Of a stretch of 33,908 bases of DNA, positions 24,731 to 32,953 are shown in pieces. This DNA is from Bacteroidales bacterium. GTDB lineage: Bacteria; Bacteroidota; Bacteroidia; Bacteroidales; UBA932. Position 1 is the stretch's first letter; the number at the start of each line of letters is the position of its first letter. Under the pieces are notes generated by a model that worked only from the letters and a program-made list of their open reading frames with translations, ran no database searches and was not told the origin of the DNA. Location: NCBI GenBank assembly GCA_017445015.1, contig JAFSVL010000078.1, forward strand, positions 1 to 33,908. The letters are read 5' to 3'. Both the position numbers and the translations under genes were made by a program.

Positions 24731-24866
24731 ATGAAAAAAATCACCTGCGGCACTTTTATCGCCTGTGCCACCCTCGGCAACATGAGAGGGAGGGGCCCAA
24801 AACTTGTTTTGGGAGGGGTCGCCCGCAGGGCGACGGCAGGAAAAGTGCCGCAGGTCATTTTTTCAT
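24731..24866. repeat. Palindromic intergenic element (terminator or miniature element)
   Basis: Arms of about 26 bases face each other: 24731-24757 (ATGAAAAAAATCACCTGCGG then CACTTTT) and 24841-24866, whose reverse complement is ATGAAAAAATGACCTGCGGC then ACTTTT; almost all positions pair. Nested between are a perfect CCCAAAAC/GTTTTGGG hairpin (24796-24813) and TCGCCC/GGGCGA (24819-24833). The left arm would begin a 46-residue reading frame, which I do not regard as a gene. It separates asd from the aminotransferase gene and could act as a bidirectional terminator, or be a transposase-less miniature element. No target duplication is clear. Confidence 0.6.
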
Positions 24867-24897
24867 AAATATTTAATGTATAGTAGTATATAAAGGT

Positions 24898-26109
24898 ATG
24901 TTGAAGATTTCAGAGAAATCGGCGGCCATGCCCGCCTCCGCCATCCGGAAACTGGTTCCCTTCGCCGATGCCGCAAAGGCTTCCGGCGTCAAGGTGTATC
25001 ATCTCAACGTGGGTGCTCCGGACATCAAATCTCCGGACTGCGCCGTTGATGCCCTTATCGAAAAGTGCAAGGGTATGCACCACCTCTCGTACACCAATTC
25101 CGCAGGTCTGATAGAACTGCGCCGGGATATGGTGGAAAAATACTACAAAAAGATAGGTATAAACATCGATGTGAGCGAAATCCTCATCGATGTTGCGGGG
25201 AGCGAGGCGTTTTCCGTCGCGATGCAGATTGCCGCCGACCGGGGCGATGAGATCATCGTCGTAGAACCTTTCTATACCAACTATAACACTTTTGCCTTCC
25301 TGAACGGAATCACGCTGAAGGCGGTAAAGACCGATATCCGGGAGGGCTTTCGCGTCCCCGGCATAGAGGCCTTCGAGCAGCTGCTGACGCCGCGCACGAA
25401 AGCGGTGCTTATCAGCAATCCCTGCAATCCTTCGGGCAAATTGTTCAGCAAGGAAGAACTGCTGCAAATCGGGGAATTCTGCCGCCGGCACGACCTGTTC
25501 CTGATTTCCGACGAAGTCTATCGCGAATTCTGCTATACCGACGAGCCGCACTTCAGCGCCATCAACATCCCCGGATGTGAGCAGAACGTCATTATCGCCG
25601 ATTCTGTATCAAAGCGCTACAATCTCTGCGGCGCCCGCATCGGCTGCATGATTTCGCACAATAAGGAAGTGATGGCCGCGGCCATGAAGTTCGCGCAGTC
25701 CCGCCTCTGCCCGCCCGTTTTCGGGCAATGGGCCGCGCTCGGCGCCCTGGATACGCCGCAATCCTACTTCGACGAAGTACGCGAAGAGTATATCCGCCGC
25801 CGGGACTGTGCCGTCGAAGCGCTGAACCAAATGCCGGGCGTATTTACCCCCGTACCGATGGGCGCGTTCTATACCGTCGCCGAACTGCCCGTGGACGATG
25901 CCGAAGACTTTGCCAAATGGCTGCTCACTGATTTCCGCATGGACGGCCAGACCATCATGGTCACCCCCGCCGCATCGTTCTACAAGACCCCGGATGCGGG
26001 CAAGCGCCAGGTGCGTATCGCCTACGTCCTGGAGGTCCCTGAACTCAAAAAGGCCATGGCCCTGCTTTCCGAAGCCCTCAGGGCTTACGCTTCAAGGCCC
26101 GCTCGATAA
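24898..26109 (+). CDS. Aspartate-type aminotransferase (class I/II, PLP)
   Basis: A 403-residue fold-type I aminotransferase. Visible are SNPCNPSGKLFS (about 170-181), SDEVYREF (near 203-210), the PLP lysine in SVSKRYNLCGARIG (near 239-252), and the substrate arginine in VRIAYVL near 375. It most likely interconverts aspartate/oxaloacetate or a related pair, feeding the neighbouring threonine pathway; substrate is inferred from context. It is not tightly joined to asd: a 225-base gap with a palindromic element lies between them. Its end overlaps the convergent esterase gene by 32 bases. Confidence 0.85.
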   Translation: MLKISEKSAAMPASAIRKLVPFADAAKASGVKVYHLNVGAPDIKSPDCAVDALIEKCKGMHHLSYTNSAGLIELRRDMVEKYYKKIGINIDVSEILIDVAGSEAFSVAMQIAADRGDEIIVVEPFYTNYNTFAFLNGITLKAVKTDIREGFRVPGIEAFEQLLTPRTKAVLISNPCNPSGKLFSKEELLQIGEFCRRHDLFLISDEVYREFCYTDEPHFSAINIPGCEQNVIIADSVSKRYNLCGARIGCMISHNKEVMAAAMKFAQSRLCPPVFGQWAALGALDTPQSYFDEVREEYIRRRDCAVEALNQMPGVFTPVPMGAFYTVAELPVDDAEDFAKWLLTDFRMDGQTIMVTPAASFYKTPDAGKRQVRIAYVLEVPELKKAMALLSEALRAYASRPAR

Positions 26110-27412
26110 AAGACTCCCTTTGCTTCAACACCGACTCCCGCCAGTCGGTGTTGTTGCGTATGTCCATACGGGTATGCGGCATGTAGGGAAAATAGAAAAT
26201 CTGTTTTGAGCGCACGGCCCCCGCGTTGTTGAAGGCGGCGGAAACCGCGGCCGGGTCGCAGGTGGTATCGATATTTCCCGCCTCGATATGCAGGTCGCCG
26301 TTGAAAAGGGAGACCAGGGTTGCACCGTCGTGATAGGCCATGACGGACGGACCCAGGGGGGTCGGAGCGAACTTCGCATTGGTCGAACTCGGCCAGCCGC
26401 ATTTCCGTCCGTCCAGGATGCCGCCGGTATCGGTAAGGGCGGGAACGATGGCAATCACGTGCGTGATGCCCCTATAGATGCCGGAGAGCGCCAGCGCCTG
26501 GCCGCCGCCCTGGCTGGTCCCCTGGACAATGATCCGTTCCCCGTCCCAGCAAGGAAGGGTAACCGCATAATCGAGGGCACGCACGTCGCGCAGATACATG
26601 TTGTGGAAATAATAATCCCCGACTCCGGAAAAATCCCGGCGGGAATAGTTGTGCAATTCCCCTTTGTCGAGATGGTCGTAATACTCCTGCGGCATGTCGT
26701 CTTCAAAGCCGTGTGCATTGATATCCAGGGCGATACAGCCCTTCCTGGCAAAAGAGACCGCCTTGAGGGCCGATGCGCGCTTGTCGAGCTTGTTCACCCC
26801 GGCGGAGTGCACGTACAAATAGATGGGCAGCGAGCGTACGGCCGCTCCGCGGGGATAGGCCACATACCCTCTGCAAGGCCTTCCTGACGGCATGTTGATT
26901 TCAATCTTGTAACAGACAAACTCCTGCTCGTCCTGTTCCTCCAGTCCGACGGCAGGGCTGGTTTCCACCTGGGGTTTGAGACGGCGGAGTTGCCTCAGTT
27001 CCCTGTCCCAGTAGTTCCGCAGATCCGCGGGCGTCGTAAACCCGGGGCGGAAATGCTCCGGCTCCACCAGAAAGCCTACGCCCGTAACATTCTTCGGATC
27101 CGATGCAGGCCCCAGCCGCACGATGCAGGAGGTCGGCGCGTCAAAGACCGCAGCATAGAGGAGGGTGTCCCCCTGCGGGCGCGGAAGTTTCTTTTTCAAA
27201 GTCACCTGACCGTAACTCATCAGCTGCAGGAGGAGCGTATCCTCCGCTTCAGCCGTGACCCGGGCCGAAATTTTGACAGAATCGCCACGGGCATAGATAC
27301 CGTCCGAGCTATTGATAAAAAGTTGCACGGGCTCATAGGCTCCCTGGCCGGAAAGGTGAAGCGGCAACAGTGCCAGCGCGGCGAAAACCAGTTTACGCAA
27401 GTGCATTCCCAT
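26078..27412 (-). CDS. Secreted acetylxylan-esterase-like hydrolase
   Basis: A 444-residue alpha/beta hydrolase of the AXE1/cephalosporin-C deacetylase type. It has a Sec signal peptide (MGMHLRKLVFAALALLPLHL, then SGQ), an N-terminal beta-rich region (about 25-120), and the catalytic fold with nucleophile Ser in IVQGTSQGGGQALAL; later DINAHGFED and FPYMPHTRMD regions hold the expected acidic residue and histidine. It probably removes acetyl groups from plant polysaccharides or antibiotics-like esters in the periplasm. The start at ATG 27412 gives a good signal peptide and overlaps the CstA gene end by 20 bases; the gene closes a four-gene minus-strand operon. It overlaps the aminotransferase gene tail to tail. 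Confidence 0.8.
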   Translation of the reverse strand: MGMHLRKLVFAALALLPLHLSGQGAYEPVQLFINSSDGIYARGDSVKISARVTAEAEDTLLLQLMSYGQVTLKKKLPRPQGDTLLYAAVFDAPTSCIVRLGPASDPKNVTGVGFLVEPEHFRPGFTTPADLRNYWDRELRQLRRLKPQVETSPAVGLEEQDEQEFVCYKIEINMPSGRPCRGYVAYPRGAAVRSLPIYLYVHSAGVNKLDKRASALKAVSFARKGCIALDINAHGFEDDMPQEYYDHLDKGELHNYSRRDFSGVGDYYFHNMYLRDVRALDYAVTLPCWDGERIIVQGTSQGGGQALALSGIYRGITHVIAIVPALTDTGGILDGRKCGWPSSTNAKFAPTPLGPSVMAYHDGATLVSLFNGDLHIEAGNIDTTCDPAAVSAAFNNAGAVRSKQIFYFPYMPHTRMDIRNNTDWRESVLKQRESFIERALKRKP

Positions 27413-28856
27413 CGATTTTTTTATGTTTAAGGAAGAAAAACAGACCCGCGGAAAGCGCAAAAGTCACGGCGCCGATGAGGGGCGCATAATCCTGCGGAAT
27501 CCGGAAGCCGATTTTGGCTGTCAGGATAAAAGTGATGCAGACCGCCGTCATGAAGCAGGCGGGAAGCAGCGTAATGAAGTAGTAGGGCTTACCCTCACGA
27601 TGCTTTGCAAGGAAGACCGTCAGAGTCCAGAATGTAAAGATGGAAAGGGTCTGGTTGGCCCAGCCGAAATAGCCCCAAATGACGTTGAATCCCTGTGCAT
27701 CCAGAATGTTATAGACCAGTAACACCCCTGTGATAATGAAAAGGAAGATACTGACGGACAGCCGGTTCCGGATAGGCTGCTGGTCCACGTGCAGGGCATC
27801 GGCCAGCATCAGGCGCGCGGAACGCAGCGCCGTATCTCCGCTGGTAATCGGGGCGGCGACCACGCCCAGCATGGCGAGTATGCTTCCGAAAGTGCCGAGC
27901 CAGTAACGGGAAACGCGGGTGACGACGGCCGGTGCGGCGCTGACCCCGACGGCACCCATTTCGACATTTCCGCCGCCGAAAAAGAACCAGGACGATACCG
28001 TCGCCCAGATGAGGGCGATGATGCCTTCCGTAATCATGGAACCGTAAAAAATGGGACGGCCCAGTCTCTCATTGCCGATACAACGGGCCATCAGCGGGGA
28101 CTGTGTGGCATGAAAACCGCTCACGGCACCACAGGCAATGGTAATAAAGAGACCGGGAAACACCCGTCCGAGGGAGGGATTGCGGTTCTGCAGCCCGTCC
28201 CAAAGTTCAGGGATATTGGAAGGCCACTTGACGACAAGGCAGGCGAACAAGGCCACCGCCATGAAAATCAAGGCGATGGCAAAGAGCGGATAGATTTTCC
28301 CAATGAGTTTATCAATGGGAACAAGCGTCGCTATGAGGTAATAGCACAGGATGATGCCCACCCAGATCAGGATGGCGCTCTTGTCGCCTCCCCCGGTCAG
28401 GTCGCCCAAAATGAGGGCGGGACTGTAAACAAAGACCGCCGCCACCAGCAGCAGAAGCAACTCCGTAAACAGCAGCATCACTTTCCGGGTACTACCGCCG
28501 AGATACTTCCCGACAAGGTCAGGCAGGCCTTTCCCTTCGTTACGGACGGAGAGCATTCCGGAGAGGTAATCGTGCACGGCACCGCCGAAAATGCACCCCA
28601 GCACAATCCACAGGTAGCACGAAGGCCCGTACATCGCCCCCAGGATGGCGCCGAAGATGGGACCCGTCCCTGCGATATTCAGAAACTGGATCATAAAGAC
28701 CTTCCAGGACGGCATGATGACGTAGTCCACACCGTCGGTCTTCGTATGCGCCGGAGTCGGACGGCCCGCGTCCGCCCCGAATACTTTTTCGACGAATCTT
28801 CCGTAAACCTGATAGCCGATTATCAAAGCGGCTATGCCAATCAACATTGAAAACAT
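27393..28856 (-). CDS. cstA: Carbon starvation CstA family transporter
   Basis: A 487-residue membrane protein of the CstA family, known as peptide or pyruvate carriers induced in starvation. About a dozen membrane helices are evident. The family features FLNIAGTGPIFGAILGAMYG (about 53-72), VHDYLSGMLSVRNEGKGLPD (around 95-115) and the ending helices of SGDTALRSARL (near 327) are all visible. It is shorter than the roughly 700-residue enterobacterial form, as in other short Bacteroidota members. nadE lies 25 bases upstream, the esterase overlaps downstream. Confidence 0.87.
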   Translation of the reverse strand: MFSMLIGIAALIIGYQVYGRFVEKVFGADAGRPTPAHTKTDGVDYVIMPSWKVFMIQFLNIAGTGPIFGAILGAMYGPSCYLWIVLGCIFGGAVHDYLSGMLSVRNEGKGLPDLVGKYLGGSTRKVMLLFTELLLLLVAAVFVYSPALILGDLTGGGDKSAILIWVGIILCYYLIATLVPIDKLIGKIYPLFAIALIFMAVALFACLVVKWPSNIPELWDGLQNRNPSLGRVFPGLFITIACGAVSGFHATQSPLMARCIGNERLGRPIFYGSMITEGIIALIWATVSSWFFFGGGNVEMGAVGVSAAPAVVTRVSRYWLGTFGSILAMLGVVAAPITSGDTALRSARLMLADALHVDQQPIRNRLSVSIFLFIITGVLLVYNILDAQGFNVIWGYFGWANQTLSIFTFWTLTVFLAKHREGKPYYFITLLPACFMTAVCITFILTAKIGFRIPQDYAPLIGAVTFALSAGLFFFLKHKKIDGNALA

Positions 28857-28881
28857 TATACCGACATTAAAAAAAACAAAA

Positions 28882-29631
28882 TCAAAGTAATTCGGGATCC
28901 GGCAGGTAGGCGGGGATATGCAAAATATCGGTCTTGAACCGGTTTTGGCGGTGCATCCGGTCGATTTTGTCCCTCACGGCGGCATCTTCGCAGATTCCTT
29001 CGCGGATATAGCGGTCCAAGGTATCGTAACTGAATCCGAATTTCTCTTCATCCGGGGCCGAACAAGGCAGGCCGTCGTCGGGAATCTTATCCACCCATGC
29101 GGCAGGAAGGCCGAGTGCGCGGCCGACGGCACGCACCTCGCGCACGCACAGCCCGCCCAACGGGGCAAAGGAACCTGCGGCATCACCGAAAAGCGTCGCG
29201 TAACCGATATAATCTTCGCTCAGGTTACAGGTATTGGCGACCATCCCGTTCACGCTCTGCGCCACCGCAAAGAGCACGGTCATCCGGAGCCTCGGCGGGA
29301 TATTCTGCCTTGTCAGTTCCGAGAAAACGCCTTCCGGCATATATCCGGCAAGGGCTTCCGCCTCGGCTGCCATTCCGGCAACGGGCAGGCACAGATAGCG
29401 TATCCCCAGGTATGCGGCGATTTCGTCGGCTCCGTTCAGGCCCTGGCCCCCGGCGGGCATGGCAACGCCCACTACCCGCTCCGGTCCCAGCGCCTTCGCA
29501 CAAAGCGCGGCTGCGATCGTGCTGTCCTTGCCGCCGCTCATCCCCAGGACCGCGCTGCACGACGGGCCGTTGGCATCGAACCAATCGCGTATCCAGGCTA
29601 TGCAGCCGTCTCTCAAAGCATTTGCATCCAT
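28882..29631 (-). CDS. nadE: NAD(+) synthase, ammonia-dependent type
   Basis: A 249-residue adenylating amidase-type enzyme that converts nicotinic acid adenine dinucleotide to NAD. The PP-loop SGGKDS (32-37) is at the N terminus, and the later NLSEDYIGYATLFGDAAGSFAPLG region (about 138-161) binds deamido-NAD and contains the Mg site. No glutaminase domain is present, so ammonia should be the nitrogen source, consistent with the short length. It starts one base after the porin stop, so the two are very tightly linked. The downstream CstA gene follows after 25 bases. Confidence 0.9.
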   Translation of the reverse strand: MDANALRDGCIAWIRDWFDANGPSCSAVLGMSGGKDSTIAAALCAKALGPERVVGVAMPAGGQGLNGADEIAAYLGIRYLCLPVAGMAAEAEALAGYMPEGVFSELTRQNIPPRLRMTVLFAVAQSVNGMVANTCNLSEDYIGYATLFGDAAGSFAPLGGLCVREVRAVGRALGLPAAWVDKIPDDGLPCSAPDEEKFGFSYDTLDRYIREGICEDAAVRDKIDRMHRQNRFKTDILHIPAYLPDPELL

Positions 29632-29632
29632 A

Positions 29633-30913
29633 TCAAAAACAATAAGCCATTACAGCGGACATGCGGCTCGCCATACCATAAAGGTGGCTGGTTCCGAACC
29701 TGGGAACACGAAAACGCATCCCGAAGTTGTACTCCACGCCGATGTAGGCATAATCCGTAATATTCCAAAAGAAATTTCCAAGCACGGCAAAAGAGTCCCT
29801 GAAATTCTCAAGCAGGCCTCCCTGCCTTGCCGTAAGAAGACGGTTGTATTCGCCGACCAGCGAGACCGAGAATTTCTTCCCGAAATCGTACTGGGCGGAG
29901 AGCATCCCCGCCACCAAGGGGACAGGGGCCATTACCGTCAATCCGTCCTTGTCTTTTGAAGCGGCGCGGAGATCGAAGCTGTTGGCGGAAAGGTGGGAAA
30001 TATAACTGCCGATTCCGGCGCCATATACAGCCTGGAAAGAGAGTTTCAAATCGTCGATGGGCCGGAGGTTGCCGCTCAGGCTCACGCCATAACCATAGCA
30101 AGAACGGGTGACCCAGTCCTCCGCCGGGGCATCCGGGTCATCAGAGGTACTGTACACCAGATTCCGGAAAATGCCGCTAAGCTGGATATGCCCGTGGGAC
30201 CAGCGGTATTTCGCACGGGCCGCTATATCCGGCGAGGACTGGTATTCACGGTCAACGCCATAATTCTTTCCGGACTTTACAAAAGAAAAATCGGAAAGGT
30301 CCAGGGTCGGATGTTCCAGGGAAGCCCCGAGCGATACGCCGTTTTGGAAGGCATAGGTATAACCGATGAGCGGATGGACCTGCTCCACCTGCACGTCAGG
30401 GCAAAGTCCGACCGTCATCGCCCCCACCTCCAGGTCCATGAAGAATGAAGGGATGATTCCGGCGGAAAGTCCGTCAAAGGAAAGGTAGGCCTGATTAAGT
30501 CCGACGCTGCCGTCCATACGGCCGCCCAACTGCACAAAAGCGATAATTTTATGTTTTCCCAGGAAGCTCCTTGCCTTGAAATGCACCTCGCTGCCGGAAA
30601 GCACCGTCCCAAAGGAAGAGGCTTCGTCGGTGGGAATCTCGATGGTCCCGGAAAGAAACGCTGCATCAAAAAGGGTTTCACCCATAAAACTGACGTAAGG
30701 CGTAACGCGCACCGTCCCTCCGACGCCGAACTCGATGCGGCTCTTATCGTCATAAAACATGAAACGGGGATCGCCCTGGTCACGGTTTGCCTTTTGATAA
30801 AAACCAAGTTCGTTGTTATACTCCCGGATGTTGACATTCATTGTATCTCTCACCTCGGCAAGGGCGGAAAGCGCGAAAGAAACAAAGAGTCCGATCAGTA
30901 TATTTTTTTTCAT
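29633..30913 (-). CDS. Outer-membrane porin, DcaP/phosphate-selective-porin-like
   Basis: A 426-residue outer-membrane beta-barrel. ATG 30913 gives MKKNILIGLFVSFALSALAE, a typical signal peptide; the mature protein alternates short hydrophobic strands (for example IAFVQLGGRMDGSVGLNQAY, and GYGVSLSGNLRPIDDLKLSF) and ends with a C-terminal Phe (MSAVMAYCF), the assembly signal of barrel proteins. The pattern resembles DcaP-type or phosphate-selective porins. It leads a four-gene operon (nadE, CstA, esterase). The upstream frame could continue to 30970 but that part would lie inside the promoter. Confidence 0.75.
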   Translation of the reverse strand: MKKNILIGLFVSFALSALAEVRDTMNVNIREYNNELGFYQKANRDQGDPRFMFYDDKSRIEFGVGGTVRVTPYVSFMGETLFDAAFLSGTIEIPTDEASSFGTVLSGSEVHFKARSFLGKHKIIAFVQLGGRMDGSVGLNQAYLSFDGLSAGIIPSFFMDLEVGAMTVGLCPDVQVEQVHPLIGYTYAFQNGVSLGASLEHPTLDLSDFSFVKSGKNYGVDREYQSSPDIAARAKYRWSHGHIQLSGIFRNLVYSTSDDPDAPAEDWVTRSCYGYGVSLSGNLRPIDDLKLSFQAVYGAGIGSYISHLSANSFDLRAASKDKDGLTVMAPVPLVAGMLSAQYDFGKKFSVSLVGEYNRLLTARQGGLLENFRDSFAVLGNFFWNITDYAYIGVEYNFGMRFRVPRFGTSHLYGMASRMSAVMAYCF

Positions 30914-30940
30914 ACGAACGACTTGAAACATAAATCCGGT

Positions 30941-30971
30941 GCAAGGTACAAAAACCCGCGTTTTTATCAAA
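30941..30971 (-). promoter_or_regulatory. Promoter of the porin-nadE-cstA-esterase operon
   Basis: On the minus strand TTTG (30971-30968), 19 bases, TACCTTGC (30948-30941). The -33 box and spacing are perfect; the -7 box has the TAnn part but TTGC rather than TTTG. It puts transcription start near 30934, a short leader before the ATG at 30913. Confidence 0.6.
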
Positions 30972-30979
30972 AAGATTCG

Positions 30980-30987
30980 TAATTTTG
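30980..30987 (+). promoter_or_regulatory. -7 box of alr, implying a leaderless start
   Basis: TAATTTTG (30980-30987) matches TAnnTTTG on the plus strand, and the GTG start of alr (30994) lies only 6 bases on, about where transcription should begin. No good -33 TTTG is seen. It is divergent to the porin promoter, whose -33 box is 9 bases away. Confidence 0.5.
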
Positions 30988-30993
30988 CACCCC

Positions 30994-32103
30994 GTGAACA
31001 AGGATACGGACTTTTCCAGACTGGAGCTGAAACTCGGCGCCTGCCGCTCCAACTACCGCTACTTCCGCTCGCTATTGGAACGGGAGACCAAGTTGCTGGT
31101 GCTGGTCAAGGCCAACGCCTATGGGCACGGGGCCGCCGAATTTGCCGCCATCATGCAGGAGGAAGGGGCTGATTATCTTGCCGTCGCCCTTCCGCTCGAA
31201 GGCGTCGAACTGCGCCGGAACGGAATCTCCCTTCCCATCCTGGTGCTCACCGCCGGCACGGATTTCTTCCCTGAAATCATCGAAAACAGGCTGGAGCCCG
31301 GAATCCCCAACCTTTTTACCCTCGAAGCCCTATGCACCGAACTGGACAGGCGCGGCATCACCGGCTATCCCGTCCATATCAAGCTGGACACCGGGATGCA
31401 CCGGCTGGGCTTTTTCCGGGAGGAAATCGATACGCTGACCGCTTTTCTCCGGACGCATCCGCAGGTACGTGTCCTGTCCGTCTATTCCCATCTTGCCGCT
31501 GCCGAAGACCCTGCCGAGGATGACTTCACCCTCGGGCAGCTGAAGTCGTTCAAATCCGGAGCCGACCGTATCAGCCTGGCCCTGGGATACAGGCCGATGT
31601 ACCATATCCTGAATTCCGCCGGCATCGAGCGTTTCAGCGAATGGCAATTCGATATGGTACGCCTGGGTATCGGCATTTACGGCATCAGCGCCCTGCGCGG
31701 CGTGCACCTGTCCCCCGTTGCTTCGTTCAAGGTCAAAATCCTCCAGATCAAGCGGCTGGTCTCGAAGGACGGCACCATCGGTTATGGACGGCGCGGAAAA
31801 ATTGCCCCGGAAGGGACGGTCATCGCCACCATCCCGGCCGGCTATGCCGACGGCCTGGACCGGCACCTGGGCTGCGGCGCCGCTACATTCTCCCTGAACG
31901 GGAAGCGCGTCCCCACCATCGGGAATATCTGCATGGATATGTGCATGCTGGACATTACGGGCGTCGATGCCGCCCCCGGCGACACCGTGACGATTTTCGG
32001 GGACGACCCTACGGTAGAAGAAATCGCCGGCATTCTCGGAACGATACCCTACGAAATCCTGACTTCCATCCCCCGCCGCATCGAAAGGATTGTCATCCGT
32101 TAG
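30994..32103 (+). CDS. alr: Alanine racemase
   Basis: A 369-residue PLP enzyme that makes D-alanine for peptidoglycan. The PLP lysine is Lys39 in LVKANAYGHG, the second catalytic tyrosine is in the TIGYGRRGKI region, and the C-terminal beta domain has IGNICMDMCMLDITG. The start is given as GTG 30994 (then NKDTDFSRLELKLG); an in-frame TTG at 30985 falls inside the -7 box and cannot be the start if that promoter is used. The end overlaps the next gene by 14 bases. Length is normal for the family. Confidence 0.9.
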   Translation: MNKDTDFSRLELKLGACRSNYRYFRSLLERETKLLVLVKANAYGHGAAEFAAIMQEEGADYLAVALPLEGVELRRNGISLPILVLTAGTDFFPEIIENRLEPGIPNLFTLEALCTELDRRGITGYPVHIKLDTGMHRLGFFREEIDTLTAFLRTHPQVRVLSVYSHLAAAEDPAEDDFTLGQLKSFKSGADRISLALGYRPMYHILNSAGIERFSEWQFDMVRLGIGIYGISALRGVHLSPVASFKVKILQIKRLVSKDGTIGYGRRGKIAPEGTVIATIPAGYADGLDRHLGCGAATFSLNGKRVPTIGNICMDMCMLDITGVDAAPGDTVTIFGDDPTVEEIAGILGTIPYEILTSIPRRIERIVIR

Positions 32104-32953
32104 GCACATACTTGTCGCAAATCCATGCGGAAATACCGGCCTGCTGGTCGCGGAAAGCCTGCGCGCGCAAGGGCTGGAAGTGACGGTAATGGAAGGCCCC
32201 AACGCCCGCAAGCATGAAGGGGAATTCCTGAAAAAACTGCGCCTCCAACTTGACGGATGCGGCGCCGGCATGGTGATTCCGACTTTTTTCCCGGAGGTCC
32301 TCGCCGCGCACCGGGACCGGTTCCCGGACATCCTGATTCCGGTGGAAAGCGCAGAGAAACTGCAGCTTTTGGACAATAAACTGAGTTGCAGCACGCTCGC
32401 AGCGTCCCTGGGCATTCCGCAGCCCCGGCGTTTCAGCGGGTTTGACGAAGTAAAACAATATCCGGTCGTTTTCAAACGCCCCTGCGGACAGGGTGGGGAC
32501 AGTGTCTATTTTCCCGGAAACCCCAGGGCGCTGCGCAACATTCTCGCCCCCGCAAAAGAATTCCTGCTGACCGAGTATATCGACGGATACGATGTCTGCG
32601 TCGATGCGCTCCGCTGGGACGGATTTTTCTTCGCCGCTTCCTACCGGGTACTGGAACCGCTGCGGAAAGGTGTCTCGACGCTTCGCGAAAGCCTGCGCGC
32701 CCCGGAGCTGGAAGCCTGGGCGAGACAGTTGCTGGATGCCGTCGATTACCACGGGGTCTGCGGCCTGGACTTCCGGATACGCGCGGCGGACGGACGGGCC
32801 TTCTTCCTGGAGTGCAACCCGCGCTTTTCGGGCGGGCTGGCATCCGCGCTCTCTTCCGGATTCGATATCCCCGCCCTGCTGTGGCGGCTCGCCACCGGAG
32901 AGCAGGTCGATGCGGCGGAAATCGTATTTCGCGAAGGGGTGATTACGCGCTGA
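32090..32953 (+). CDS. ATP-grasp ligase of unknown substrate
   Basis: A 287-residue ATP-grasp protein. The N-terminal domain starts RHILVANPCGNTGLLVAESL, the ATP-binding middle shows FKRPCGQGGDSVYF, and the metal-binding end is CGLDFRIRAADGRAFFLECN followed by PRFSGG, as in carbamoyl-phosphate-synthase-like ATP-grasp enzymes. These couple a carboxylate to an amine with ATP. Its start (TTG 32090) lies inside alr, 14 bases overlap, so the two are translationally coupled; D-alanine as a substrate is an inference from that coupling. No Ddl-type signature is present. It is convergent with folD, with an 11-base 3' overlap. Confidence 0.75.
   Translation: MSSVRHILVANPCGNTGLLVAESLRAQGLEVTVMEGPNARKHEGEFLKKLRLQLDGCGAGMVIPTFFPEVLAAHRDRFPDILIPVESAEKLQLLDNKLSCSTLAASLGIPQPRRFSGFDEVKQYPVVFKRPCGQGGDSVYFPGNPRALRNILAPAKEFLLTEYIDGYDVCVDALRWDGFFFAASYRVLEPLRKGVSTLRESLRAPELEAWARQLLDAVDYHGVCGLDFRIRAADGRAFFLECNPRFSGGLASALSSGFDIPALLWRLATGEQVDAAEIVFREGVITR

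Noticed and set aside
24731-24868. 46-residue protein starting at 24731
   Set aside because: The frame consists of the arms and loops of the palindromic element, and its coding signal can be explained by the repeat.
27789-28850. 353-residue plus-strand frame across cstA
   Set aside because: Antisense to a clear membrane carrier; low-complexity translation typical of GC-rich shadows.
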